A stretch of 64,000 nucleotides of DNA from Mesotaenium endlicherianum (lineage: Eukaryota > Streptophyta > Zygnematophyceae > Zygnematales > Mesotaeniaceae), in assembly GCA_009602735.1 (NCBI GenBank), contig WELA01013420.1:19580-83579 (forward strand). Reading direction: 5' to 3'. Under the pieces are notes generated by a model. The model was not told the DNA's origin. It made no database searches and worked only from the letters and a program-made list of their open reading frames with translations. Positions 11,851-23,600 of this stretch are shown in pieces. How positions within the stretch are numbered: the first letter of the stretch is position 1; each line of letters begins with the position of its first letter. The translations under genes and the position numbers were made by a program.

Positions 11851-14800
11851 AGCTAGGCACCTTGGTAGCACAAGAAGATGGCCGATCCTCAAGACCAGCA
11901 GCAAGCTTTCGAAGGAAGCCCTTCCCTACCAAGACACCCTCCTCCAGCGCCGATGGGAGAGCCCACTCAAGAAAATCTGCAACAACAAGAAGCACCACAA
12001 GGAGGAGCACCGTCAAATCCCGTGGCAGCCGCTATAGCAAAGTTGACCCCACCACAAGGAGTTCCCGCAAATGAGTGGGCAGCCTTCCTAATGACCGTCC
12101 ACAACCAAGTGGGCTTGGCCACCTATGAAGCAACCGTGCAAGCGTCAAGAGAAGCTATGGCTGCCATGGTTGCCCCTATTGCGAGCAATGCTCAAAATCC
12201 AGCCCCGGCTCAAGCGCCTCCACAAGAGCCAACGAGAGCAAGGAAACTCATCAAGCCCGGCAAACCCGACACTTTCAACCCCGGGAAAGGTGCCAACCTG
12301 AATTTATGGCTCTACCAAGTGGAGACGTACCTCGCATTCCTTGAAGTACCCGAGGAGGACTACGTTCCCTTTGCCGTTACCTTACTTAGAGGAGCAGCAA
12401 CATCATGGTGGCGTAACTATCAAGCGGCTATATATCAAGCTATGGCGCACCCCATGCTCGGCCAAGAGCCCCCACCATCATATGCAAGATGGGCAGATTT
12501 TCGTGAGGCCCTCAAGAAGCAATTCATGCCCATCAATGCGGAGAAGATTGCCCGAGGAAAGCTCCACCATCTCAAGCAAACGACGTCCGTTCAAGAGTAT
12601 ACATCCAGATTTCACGCCCTCACTCTTGAGATCCCCAACATGTCTCTCGAGGAGAAGATTGACCGCTACATCTTTGGCCTCAAACCCAAGGTGGCAAAGG
12701 AAGTGGAGTTACGCGACTTGACGGACTTCTCAAAGATCATTGAAGTGGCCCAAAAGGTGGATACCTTGGATTTCAAGCACTCCGTGCCTTCATCTTCACG
12801 GGTACCGACGACGCGGGTGTACGCAGCCCCTTCCACATCCGAATCTGGACCCACACCCATGGAAATCGGAGTTATTAAAAGGGACCCCGCGGCTGCCCGG
12901 AAGAGTGGAAGACCCTCCAATGACACTTATGATGCAAGAAACCAGCAAGGAGTGAAAGCAAGACTCTCCCCGGCTGAAAAAGAAGCTCTCATGACGGCTG
13001 GACTATGCTTTTATTGCAAGGAAAAGGGCCATCGTGCACTTTCATGCCCCAAAAAGTTGTCAAAAAACGGACAGCGCCGGTAGGCCAGGAGCCTACCACC
13101 CCAAGACCCACTTCACGAGAAGGCAACACGCCAAGTGAGGTGGAGACCCCCGTTGAAGACGACGTTCCAGCCCCAATGAGTTTGAGAGGTTACCTTGGAG
13201 GAGAGAAGGTCCACATCTTGGTGGATAGCGGAGCTCAAGGCAACTTCATTGCTGCAGATTTTGCCACCAAGCACGGTATTACTATGCGAACTCTTGACCA
13301 CGACGAGGAGATTATGATGCCCGATGGATTCTCCTATACTACCCCTTCCAAGAAGACGTACCCCTTGGCACTCTCTATCAAGTCCTTCAAGGATAGAGTA
13401 GTGTTCTCCCCCATGCAATTGGGCAAGTACGACGTCATCCTAGGGACGCCTTGGTTGACCAAGCACAACCCCCAAGTTGATTGGAGGACCGGTACTATCA
13501 AGATCAAGAATGACATCACTTCAAGAATCTGTATTTTGCGCGCAATCCAGAATATCCAGACCCAAGACATCCAGAAGCCGGCACACGAGATACTATTGTC
13601 CGCCCTCCAACTCAAGAGACTTGTGAGGAAGGGACACGAGCTTCTTTTGGCCTTGATCACGCCAAAAGACATCAAGAAAGACATCGAGAGTCAAGAAGGC
13701 AGCCCCGTTCCCAAGGAGATACAAGAAGTCTTAGAGGACTACAAAGAAGTGTTCTCCCCGGAATTGCCCAAGGGCCTACCCCCCAAAAGATTCGTAGACC
13801 ACAAGATAGAGTTGGAGCCCGGAAGCAAGCCCATCTCTCGGCCTACGTTCAAAATGTCATACACGGAGCTAGACGAAGTCAAGAAGCAAATCAAGGAGCT
13901 ACTGGAGCATGGCTTCATTCGACCTAGCAAGTCGCCATTTGGAGCCCCGGTGCTATTTGTCAAGAAGAAAGATGGTACCTTGAGGATGTGTGTGGACTAT
14001 CGCGCCCTCAACAAGATCACCATCAAGAATCGATACCCGCTGCCGCGCATGGATGAGCTCATGGACCGGCTGGTTGGAGCCAAGTACTTCACGAAGATTG
14101 ACTTACGGAGCGGCTACCACCAGATTCGCATCGCAGAACCGGACATAGAGAAGACGGCATTCAGGACAAGATATGGGCATTTTGAGTTCATGGTCTTGCC
14201 ATTTTGACTCACCAACGCGCCAGCAACTTTGATGACTATGATGAACACCATATTTCAGCCCATGTTGGACAGATTTTTGTTGGTATTCATCGATGACATC
14301 CTTATCTACAGCAAGACCCTGAAGAGTAGCGAGACACTCGAAAGAAGTCCTCGAAGTATTGAAGCAAAACAAGCTATTTGCGAAGGAGTCAAAGTGTGAG
14401 TTTGCCAAACAAGAAGTGGAGTTCCTAGGTCTCCACGTGACTGCTGATGGCATCAAGATGGACCCCAAGAAGACCACGGTGGTGGAGGAATGGCCAACCC
14501 CCACGACCAAGAAAGAACTCCAGTCATTCTTAGGATTTGCCAATTGGTACAGGAGATTCATCCAAAATTTCTCGCACATAGCAGCCCCCTTGACAGATCT
14601 ACTCAAGAAGGACAGGCTATATACATGGACTGAGAAAGAGGAAGAGGCATTTCAAGAGTTAAAGCGAAGATTGACCACATCCCCGGTGCTCACACTCCCA
14701 AGTCCAAACCCAGATTGGCCCTTCCACGTCATCACCGATGCATCTTCCTATGCAATAGGAGCAATCCTGCTTCAAGACCAAGGCAAGGGACTGCAGCCCA

Positions 14801-15677
14801 TCGCCTACGAGTCAAGGAAGCTAAATCCCGCCGAGCAAAATTATACAACCACGGAGCGAGAGGCATTGGCGATTGTACATGCCTTGAAGGTTTGGCGCTG
14901 CTACGTTGAAGGACGCAAGGTGCTGGCCACTACGGACCACGAGGCGTTGAAGCACCTCTAGACTTAGCTGTATCTCTCAAGAAGACAAGCAAGATGGAGC
15001 GAATACTTGCAACAATACAACATCACGATTCAGTACCAGTCCGGCAAGACAAACCCGACTGACCCCCTCTCAAAGCTGCAATTAAACGCAGTGATGACAT
15101 CCCTGAAGACGGATCTGGAAGCTCGATTTTCAGCCGCCTATGAAAGAGACCCTTACTACAAGAACGGAGAAGCAGCCTTGGACCCATACAAGAAGTAAGC
15201 AGGCAATTATTGGGTGAGGCAAGATACGGGCCAGAGATGTGTTCCTAATGACTTAGACCTCCGGCTCTTGCTTCTACGAGAAGCACACGACAACCCTCTT
15301 GGAGGACACTTTGGAATCCTAAGGACCACGGGCGTTCTAGCTAGGACTTATTGTTGGCCAGGCATGTCTAAGCAAGTCAAGGAGTACTGCAGGAGCTGTG
15401 ACACATGCCAAAGAATCAAGCCATCATCGCAAAAGGCGGGAGGACTCCTCCAACCACTACCAATCCCCGAAAGACAATGGACGGACATCTCAATGGATCT
15501 TATCGTAGACCTGCCCGTGACACCTCGAGGCCATAATGCAATACTCACGGTGGTGGACAGACTTACGAAGATGGCTCATTTTATTCCCACGACGACTAAG
15601 GCTACAGCACCACAACTTGCAAGACTCATCTTTGACAACATCTTCCGACTCCATGGACTACCATCAAGAATTGTGTC

Positions 15678-16351
15678 NNNNNNNNNNNNNNNNNNNNNNN
15701 NNNNNNNNNNNNNNNNNNNNNNNNNNNNNNNNNNNNNNNNNNNNNNNNNNNNNNNNNNNNNNNNNNNNNNNNNNNNNNNNNNNNNNNNNNNNNNNNNNNN
15801 NNNNNNNNNNNNNNNNNNNNNNNNNNNNNNNNNNNNNNNNNNNNNNNNNNNNNNNNNNNNNNNNNNNNNNNNNNNNNNNNNNNNNNNNNNNNNNNNNNNN
15901 NNNNNNNNNNNNNNNNNNNNNNNNNNNNNNNNNNNNNNNNNNNNNNNNNNNNNNNNNNNNNNNNNNNNNNNNNNNNNNNNNNNNNNNNNNNNNNNNNNNN
16001 NNNNNNNNNNNNNNNNNNNNNNNNNNNNNNNNNNNNNNNNNNNNNNNNNNNNNNNNNNNNNNNNNNNNNNNNNNNNNNNNNNNNNNNNNNNNNNNNNNNN
16101 NNNNNNNNNNNNNNNNNNNNNNNNNNNNNNNNNNNNNNNNNNNNNNNNNNNNNNNNNNNNNNNNNNNNNNNNNNNNNNNNNNNNNNNNNNNNNNNNNNNN
16201 NNNNNNNNNNNNNNNNNNNNNNNNNNNNNNNNNNNNNNNNNNNNNNNNNNNNNNNNNNNNNNNNNNNNNNNNNNNNNNNNNNNNNNNNNNNNNNNNNNNN
16301 NNNNNNNNNNNNNNNNNNNNNNNNNNNNNNNNNNNNNNNNNNNNNNNNNNN
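15678..16351. other. Assembly gap (674 Ns)
   Basis: A run of 674 N lies inside the integrase region of element G1. Long open frames drawn across it are meaningless. The sequence on both sides belongs to the same element. Confidence 0.99.
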
Positions 16352-16763
16352 TACCTTGACAAAGTTCAGAGAAAGTTGAAGCGCTTCTATGCCGCCAACC
16401 CCCATCTTGGACCAGCCCCAAGTCCCTCTACTACAAGCTGTTTGGAACTTAGTTTGCAGAATTTGGAGAAGTATAGAAGGACTTATGATTTTCAGAAGTT
16501 TCTGCACAGATTTGGAGGAGTGCCTACTCTCTCAGCTCTCAACGACACTCCAGAAATTAGAATGCTCTCAAATTTAGTGACCCAATAGAGTTCTCCGACG
16601 CGGTCCGTTTGGCACTTGAATTTTCAGATTTGAAGCAGTTCTGTGGTCGCTATGAATTTTTGAATTTGTGGCAGATTTTGGGCCAACTTGTACAATTTTC
16701 TTCATCATTAAGGAGTAGGCTAGCCAATAAGGTCACACCACCTACGACCTTGCCTAGTCTACC

Positions 16764-16885
16764 TTACATGTGTAGCACCTGACTTGGCGCCTTTGACTAG
16801 TCCTCTTCACATGTGTGGCATCTGACTTGAAACTGTTGACTAGTTTGCTCCACATGTGTAAGACCTGACTTGACGCGCCGAGACG
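16764..16885 (+). repeat. Three 43-base tandem repeats before the G1 3' LTR
   Basis: ACATGTGT followed by a form of AGCACCTGACTTG recurs at 16766, 16809 and 16852, so the period is exactly 43 bases. It lies in the non-coding stretch between the integrase end and the 3' LTR. Such arrays occur in the 3' untranslated part of some plant gypsy elements; a function here is unknown. Confidence 0.8.
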
Positions 16886-16909
16886 TCGCTTTTTCTATCG
16901 GGGGGGTGA

Positions 16910-17412
16910 TGTAGTGATTTGAGTTATTATATATTAGTTCGCATATATTTTAATGTTTTCAAATATATTTGGAGTAGTGTTGTGTGAAGTCAAGTGTGAA
17001 TAGGTACTCTAGTAACTTGGTTCATGTCCTTTGAACCTTCTAAGGCATTTTCGAAGTTAGAGGAAAGACCTAGAAGAACTCCATGTGGCAAAAGTCAAAT
17101 GTGCCATTTTTAGGTCAAAAGGACATGTGTACATTATTCTAGAAAGAGGTGGCAAGTTTTGGGATGTGTTGGGTGCCAACACATCAACATACACCTTCCT
17201 AGAAGTTACTTATTTAGCAAGTATATAAACAAGAGCTAGAACATAGAAAGACATTCCAGAATCACTCTTGTACTTGCCAAAATCCAGAAATATATTAACT
17301 TTCAAGAAGCCATCTCTCTTTCAAGAAGCTACCACTTGTGTTCAAAGATCCTTGTCTTGAATAGATAAAGTATTATATTTCACTAAGTACTTTATCTATC
17401 TGTTTCACTACA
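16910..17412 (+). repeat. 3' LTR of element G1
   Basis: It starts TGTAGTG after a G-rich purine tract (GGGGGGGTGA, about 16900) and ends CACTACA. It is about 503 bases, near-identical to the 5' LTR and to the solo LTR at 55615-56116. Confidence 0.93.
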
Positions 17413-20400
17413 CTTCAAAGTTATCCAAGTTCTCTAAGTACATTGTGCACAATGAATACGCTTGATTCAACTTTTTTTTTGGGCTATACGCAGTATGGCA
17501 TAACCTTGGCATTGATGCGCAAGAAGACATCTTGGCCAGCCGCTGTCGTTGTAACCATCGTTGTTGCTGTCGTGCACAATAAGGTGAGGCACATCTAAGC
17601 TGTAAGCGGTTCGAATCATAAATTTCTTCGGCATACAATTTGTTGCAATTGTCTATGTGCATGGAATGAATTGTGTGATAGTAAAGGAGGACCATGATGG
17701 AGCCTCTAGGAGACGAATTTTATGGCAGTTGCATTGTCTACATGCATGGAATGAAATGCGTAATAGCAATGAAGGACCATGATGGATGAATCTCTATAAT
17801 GAGCAAAAAAAGGGCAATTATACACTATTCTTATCGGGGAGAGCATCACATAAGTGCACATTATAGACTTATTCTACGTATGCCCCAAAAGATTGGAATG
17901 ATTCATTAAGGTAGTCCTTGCATAATTGGCTAAGCTGTGACTTTGCTCACCACAAATAAGCTTCTTGCTCTGTGTGATAACATCCAATTTTGCAAAATTC
18001 TGGTGGTTTGTATTGAGAGGTTTCATTACAATGTCTGGAACCGTCTGGTACATTTGGTGCAGGCAAAATGCATGCAAAGACTAACAAGTGAAATACGAGA
18101 ACACAATGGAAATTTAGCCTTTTTCACTATGTGACGTACAAAATGCCTTAAGCGGCTACAATAACGGACTTCTTAAGAGGTTGTTGCAAGAGGCAAAATC
18201 AAAACTATCATGAATTTATGTAAACAAGAAAATGCAACTGGAAGACAATAGATAAATGTGTATCTAGTCTCCTTTTGGATCAAATTAAGCAATGAAGGAT
18301 ATTCCAATTAAAGCACTTTCATAGCAGACACAAAGATACCATTATAAGCACTATCATAATACACAAAGCATCTACAATGTAACTAGCTTCATGGCCAAAT
18401 GTTACCTTGATCATTGCAAGATGGATATAAGATCGTACACTCTAATATCGAACAAGTTTAGGCATGGTAAGTTGTAGAAGCAACGTGTCTTTTGGTAATA
18501 GATTTTTAAGCAATCAAGAGCAAATTAATATATACTGAATATATAAAACTTCGTGAAAATCTAAAAGGATGCTAAGAGAATAGTTGTGGTTTTCTCAGTA
18601 GATACAACCAAATGCCAACTTTGAGATGAAACAGGTTTGGTTCTTGAGATACAAGTTGGCAAAAGAGGTGCACAAACTTAAAAGAATCGCGTTTACTCAA
18701 AAGTCAATATCGAAGCCAATATGGGTCTAAACAAGGTGAGACAACAATGACAACACGGTGTATGTGAAAAATGACAAAGGTTACAAAAAAAAGATTTCCT
18801 ACACATGAGTGACGAATTTTGACGTAGATTGTCGCTAGTTATGGACAATGTTAGTAATACCTCACACTTAAAGGCATTCATCAAATGGACGTCTACAAGC
18901 TAATAGATCATGACATAGTTGATAACATGCACATTAATTTGGTAGGGCCCACATCGTTATAGTCTTTGCTTAATGTCACGTGCATGAGTTTAAGAGACAT
19001 TCCCAACTCATGTAAGGCTAAGTATGTATCATCCTACGTTGTTCCTCAATGTGTCTTCTGGCATTCTCATGAACTTCATGAACGATTGGTGAACTCAATA
19101 TAAATTAGTGGAAACAAAGAAAGTGTGCACAATAATAATTATAGCCCACCAGCACAAAACTTGGAACCTTAGTTATGGATAGTTTGTATGAATCAATTGG
19201 AAAAGCCTCAAGCTAATTGTCGATAGTTGTGCATGAGCATATGAGTCACTACAAGCTAACCATACATTTTCAAATGAACAATTCGTGATACGTACTTTGT
19301 ATGTTGCAGAGAGAAGATTCTATGGATGTCTTTTAGCGGAGATGCTTGATCGTTTGCAAGCTACTATTGATTCCATTTTATTTTATTCTTATATCATATG
19401 TAGTGGAGAAATGAGTTCATATCATAAGTTCTCACTTTCATTGTCATTGGATGTAACCAAAAGTTAAAAGCTCGGTTGTATGTTCAAGATGAAGAGGTAT
19501 TAATTATTATCCTCTGGACCACCCTCGACATCTTCTTGTCAAAACGCATCTTGGTGGCTATTGGCCATAGTTGTTTGGGGAGCCAATTATTTGTTTCGAC
19601 ATCTTCTTAAGAAACTCGAAAGACCTGACTTGACTGAAATCAACTGCCCTTAGGTCTGCAGTCAGACAGACAGTAGTCACACGTGACCGCTAGTTGGAGA
19701 CTTGGGCACCAAATAATACTCCAATCAAATAAAATATATTGTATGTAGGACCTGACTTTTGCCTGATTTGGTACAAAGAATGGGCCAATTAGACACAAAA
19801 AAACAAAAGTCATCAAATTTGTTGCTATGAAAGTTCAAAGCTCGGAAATCTTTAGGCAAGTTATGAATGAATTACGCCAAAAACTTTGGCAAGATTCTCC
19901 CCCATAGTTCGAAGCATGGTTCGAACTGTAGCTGTTCGTACTTTGGAGTCCCGGCTCGTCTAATCTAGGAATTGTTTGAAGTTTTTCCGTAACTTCACAA
20001 ATCTGAACGAAGTCCCCCCCCCGAAAGTCCTGACTCCCGTGCAGTCTCGATTGGTCGATCCGAGACGATCCTGCAGTCGATCCTGCTGAGAACCCTTGGT
20101 AAAATAGCGCGAAAGATTATGATTGGTTCTCTATACTCGTGCCCGAGCGGCAGTTCAGCTGTTTCTTAGCCAGTTGACACACTTACGCTGACTTACGCTG
20201 ATTAGCACGTGCCTGCTTGCCACGTGTGCAACAGCCAAGGCATAGATATCTATTTCGTCTTCTTTATTGTTTACTATGATTGAAAATTATTCACAATCAT
20301 GGGTTAACGCTCAGAGTACCTGACATAGCCTACTGCTCATGGCTGCTGTTACAGCAAATCTCCTCTCTTGACAGCTAGTGGTGCTCAAGGTTGTCGAGAA

Positions 20401-20655
20401 AGTCCAAGCACATTTTTTGTTAAGTGCAGAGTGCCCATTGCACACACTTAGGCTTCTGGGGCTTCATAAATTGCTGAAGCACGGAAGGCCTCAGTGGGAG
20501 TGCCGTGGGCTGTTTGATCTGGTGGCTTGTTCTATATTTCACTAATCAGCAATGTCGCCTCGCACCTGAAGAACGTCAAAGACAATCTGGGATCCTCACC
20601 CATATTTAGAATCGCATTTGGCTTGACGGCCAGAAGCAAGACTTCGTTGAGGGAA
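17413..20655. other. AT-rich intergenic region, no gene recognised
   Basis: No exon chain or protein motif is visible. It contains the second copy of a dispersed repeat (17578-17816). GACCTGACTTG strings near 19625 and 19745 recall the tandem repeats of element G1 and may be remnants of related elements. The last few hundred bases are the likely promoter and 5' UTR of the CDCA7-like gene. Confidence 0.5.
17578..17816 (+). repeat. Dispersed repeat, unit 2
   Basis: The same ordered blocks as 10334-10461. Here the middle block (GCATGGAATGAA..GTAATAGCAATG) is present twice, so the copy is longer. Confidence 0.55.
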
Positions 20656-23600
20656 ATGGCGTCTCAGAATGGGCACCTCACACAGTACGAGGAGCTTAGA
20701 GCTCAGCGCATTTTAGAGAACAAGCGCAGGCTGGCCGACCTGGGGATAGAGAAGCTGGCGCAGCAAGTGGTTGCTGTCAGTAAGGCAGCCAATGGAACGA
20801 GTAGAAAGGTCCGACACTACACAACTGCGAGCATGAGACCTCCACTACTGGGACCTCGACGGCGGTCAACAAGGTGAGAACTGGGGGGTTGTGAGTATTT
20901 GACAGCATATCTTTCTAACGATAATGTGGAGTTCTGCCAGCCTGTTGAAGATAGTAGTAGTGCATTTGGTAATAGTCTACTGCTGCTCTTATGCTTGGCT
21001 TTGTCGTCTTCAATATTCATGTTCACAAGTCAGGCTGTAGCGTGATTGTAGGCGACTCAGATATGTCATTTTTCTGAGGGATTAGCCTGCATGCATCCCA
21101 TGCTGCTCTCCCCAACGAATGCACGTGGCCCTGATAGGCATTAAGGGTGTGAGGGACATTGAAAAGCTCCAGCAAGTGACTGCCGTCCTTGTGGCATATA
21201 CAAAGTACCGAGATTATTAAGGCTTGAGTCTAAAAAACGGAGTAAATATGCCACAACAAGGACTGAGTTAAAGTAGAGACTTCCATTGTCATCCACTGAC
21301 TCACGTGATTTGGGCAAAAAAGTAAACAATAAGCCCTCCCTGCATTTCAGATCAAGCCAAAGTCTGCACCCCTCTGGCCCTCTCACACCCTTCTCTTACA
21401 AGCTAACATTACTCGGCAACAGCTCATTTAAAGATCACAGAGAGGTCTTACACAGAGAGCACTTGGCCCCAATAGAAGACATCTTTGGGAACCTGATTGA
21501 CTTTAATGGACTTGAGCTGACCGGAGTTGACTCGAGCAATTCCAGCTCTGCCGGCCCCGAAACTCTTCCTGTCAAAAAGCAAGGGGTTTCTCACTATACC
21601 AAGTTTGAATGTAAACTTTAAGTTGCAAACCCCAAACCCGTCCAAGCCGCCACCGCCCTCGCCTGAGCCTCACACGTGACGTCTCGTCCCTCTCCTTGCG
21701 CCACCTGGCCAGGCTGGAAGGCGTAGAGCCCAGGCAGTACAAGGAGGGCTCGCGGAGGCAGGAGGAGAGAGCGCACGCAGAAGTGTCTAGGAGGAGGACG
21801 AGGGCAGGGCCACTTGTCTACCCGACAGGGCCCCGGGAGGAGACGTACACGGAGGAGCACGTGCAGCAGCTGGGCGATTGCCGGGAGCCATGGGTGCTGT
21901 TTGTGGACGGCCTGGGAAGCGACGGGAAGAGGCTCTACGACAGCGTGAACGGCAAGACCTGCCACCAGTGCAGGTCCAGCCGCCAGCCGCCGCATTCTGC
22001 CGCTGCTGCTCCTGCTCCTGCTCCTGCTTCTGCTTCTGCTGCGGTTGCTGCTGCTCCTACTGCTGGTGCTCCTGTTGCTGCTGTTGCTGCTTTCCTGGTG
22101 TTGGTTTGGGGGGGAGGTGTGCTGCTGCCGGGACGTGCTGCTTGGTGGGGGGGCTTGCTGCTCGGTTACTACTGCTGCTACTACTGCGAGGGGAAGTGAG
22201 CGCCACAGTGCGGCTGCTGGACTTTGATGCCCTGCGTGTCATTGGTCAGCATCTGAAGCGACGTGCATTCGATAGCACACGGGCGCTCAGCAGAGACAGG
22301 TTGCCGCTGCGCCCTCCTGCAACAGGGGCAGCCGAGGTGCTGCTGCTGTGTTGCTTCCCTTTTCGGCTCCAAGGCCGGCTTCCCGCTGCCACCTGCCGAT
22401 CACTTCGTCCTCTGCGCACGTGATGCCATCCAGAGGTCGAGGGTGTGACAAGTAACAGATAGCTCTCAGAAGGATGTCTTACTTAGGCTACCAACACCAG
22501 CTGCAGGCGAGACCCTGTGCAGAAGTGCGCAGGGTTTGAAGTCTGTCAGGGTGGAGGGCGAAGGAAGCAAGAGGACAGGCTGTGTCGGGAGGGGGGGAGA
22601 GGCAGGATTCCAAATATTGTCCCTCTGCTTGCCAAGTGTTGATCTCTGAAGGGCGGGCCTGCTACGATGTGCTGTGCTGTGCTGTGGACACGCGGGTGCC
22701 CTCTCGCGCGCACATGCAGGCAGAAGACGATGGGGCTGCGCACGAGCTGCTCCCAGTGCCAGAGCCTGCACGGCCAGTTCTGCGGAGACTGCCTCTTCAT
22801 GAGGTGCGCCGCCCTCACCCTCGCCCTCCGCCCTCCGCTCACAGTCCCTTCATGAGGCCTCGGCTTTGACCAGTGCATTGACCTTATCCTTTACTCCCGC
22901 TCCGACGTTTCCTGGGAGGGTTTGGGCTGCCTTGCTCAATCTTCCTTGCTCAATCTTACCACTACTGTCTGTTGCCAGAGCTTGTAGAGATGGGGTACGT
23001 GCTTGCTTGGTCCCCCGTTCCCCCCCCCCCGGTCCTCCCAAGGCCTGCTTGCATAGCCAGCTTGTGAATGGCGAATTCTATCCCGTTGATGCTGGCAAGT
23101 GGACTGCATCATGCCTGCGGCTTCTGTACTTGACTGCGTGTTGCCCTGTGCATGCTGGCATCTTGGGATGTCCACAACTTGAGCTGTCGTTGCTATGCTG
23201 CGAAGAGACCCCAATAAACAAGCGCGCACATCCCCACACACTTACACACACACAGGCGCAAAAACAGACACGCGCACAAACATACATCTGAGGTCACGCG
23301 CGCACACACACCAACAATTATCTTGTGCCTGCCAGGAGGCCCTCCGTGCGTGTTCCTTTCTGGCCACCGCTCCGCCCTCATGGAGCGCTGCCGCCCTGCT
23401 GCTGCCAGCTTGGACAGCGTGGCCATTCCCAGACAGAAAGAGGGAGAGTGGAAGTGAGAGAAAGAGCGAGAGAGTAAAAGAGAGAGAGAGAGCGTGTGGA
23501 AGCTCACGGAGAGTGTGTGCTTGTTGGTCCATTGGGCCTTTGGGGGATATATACGGGGGAGGAGGGTGAGCAGGTACGGCGAGAACGTGCGCGAGGCCAA

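Larger units (their letters stand above)
11318..17412 (+). mobile_element. Ty3/gypsy LTR retrotransposon (element G1)
   Basis: The element is bounded by near-identical LTRs beginning TGTAGTG and ending CACTAC(A), and CTTC lies outside both ends as a likely target duplication. Parts in order: primer site TGGTATCGGAGC at 11839-11850; gag 11878-13083 with one zinc knuckle; a pol frame overlapping gag by about 80 bases, as in relatives that use programmed frameshifting; protease ([11 protein letters not shown], about 13216); reverse transcriptase; RNase H (to about 14961); integrase zinc finger (from about 15285) and core, running into an assembly gap; a purine tract before the 3' LTR. The LTRs differ at only a handful of positions outside assembly joins, so it is young. 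It looks nearly whole with a few breaks. No chromodomain is visible after the gap. Confidence 0.93.

Noticed and set aside
15536-16588. Very long open frames on both strands across the N run
   Set aside because: They are produced by 674 unknown bases in the assembly gap and carry no information.
22045-22242. Leucine-rich and glutamine-rich open frames within the CDCA7-like gene
   Set aside because: They translate the intronic CTG-type triplet array; in-phase splicing removes it.
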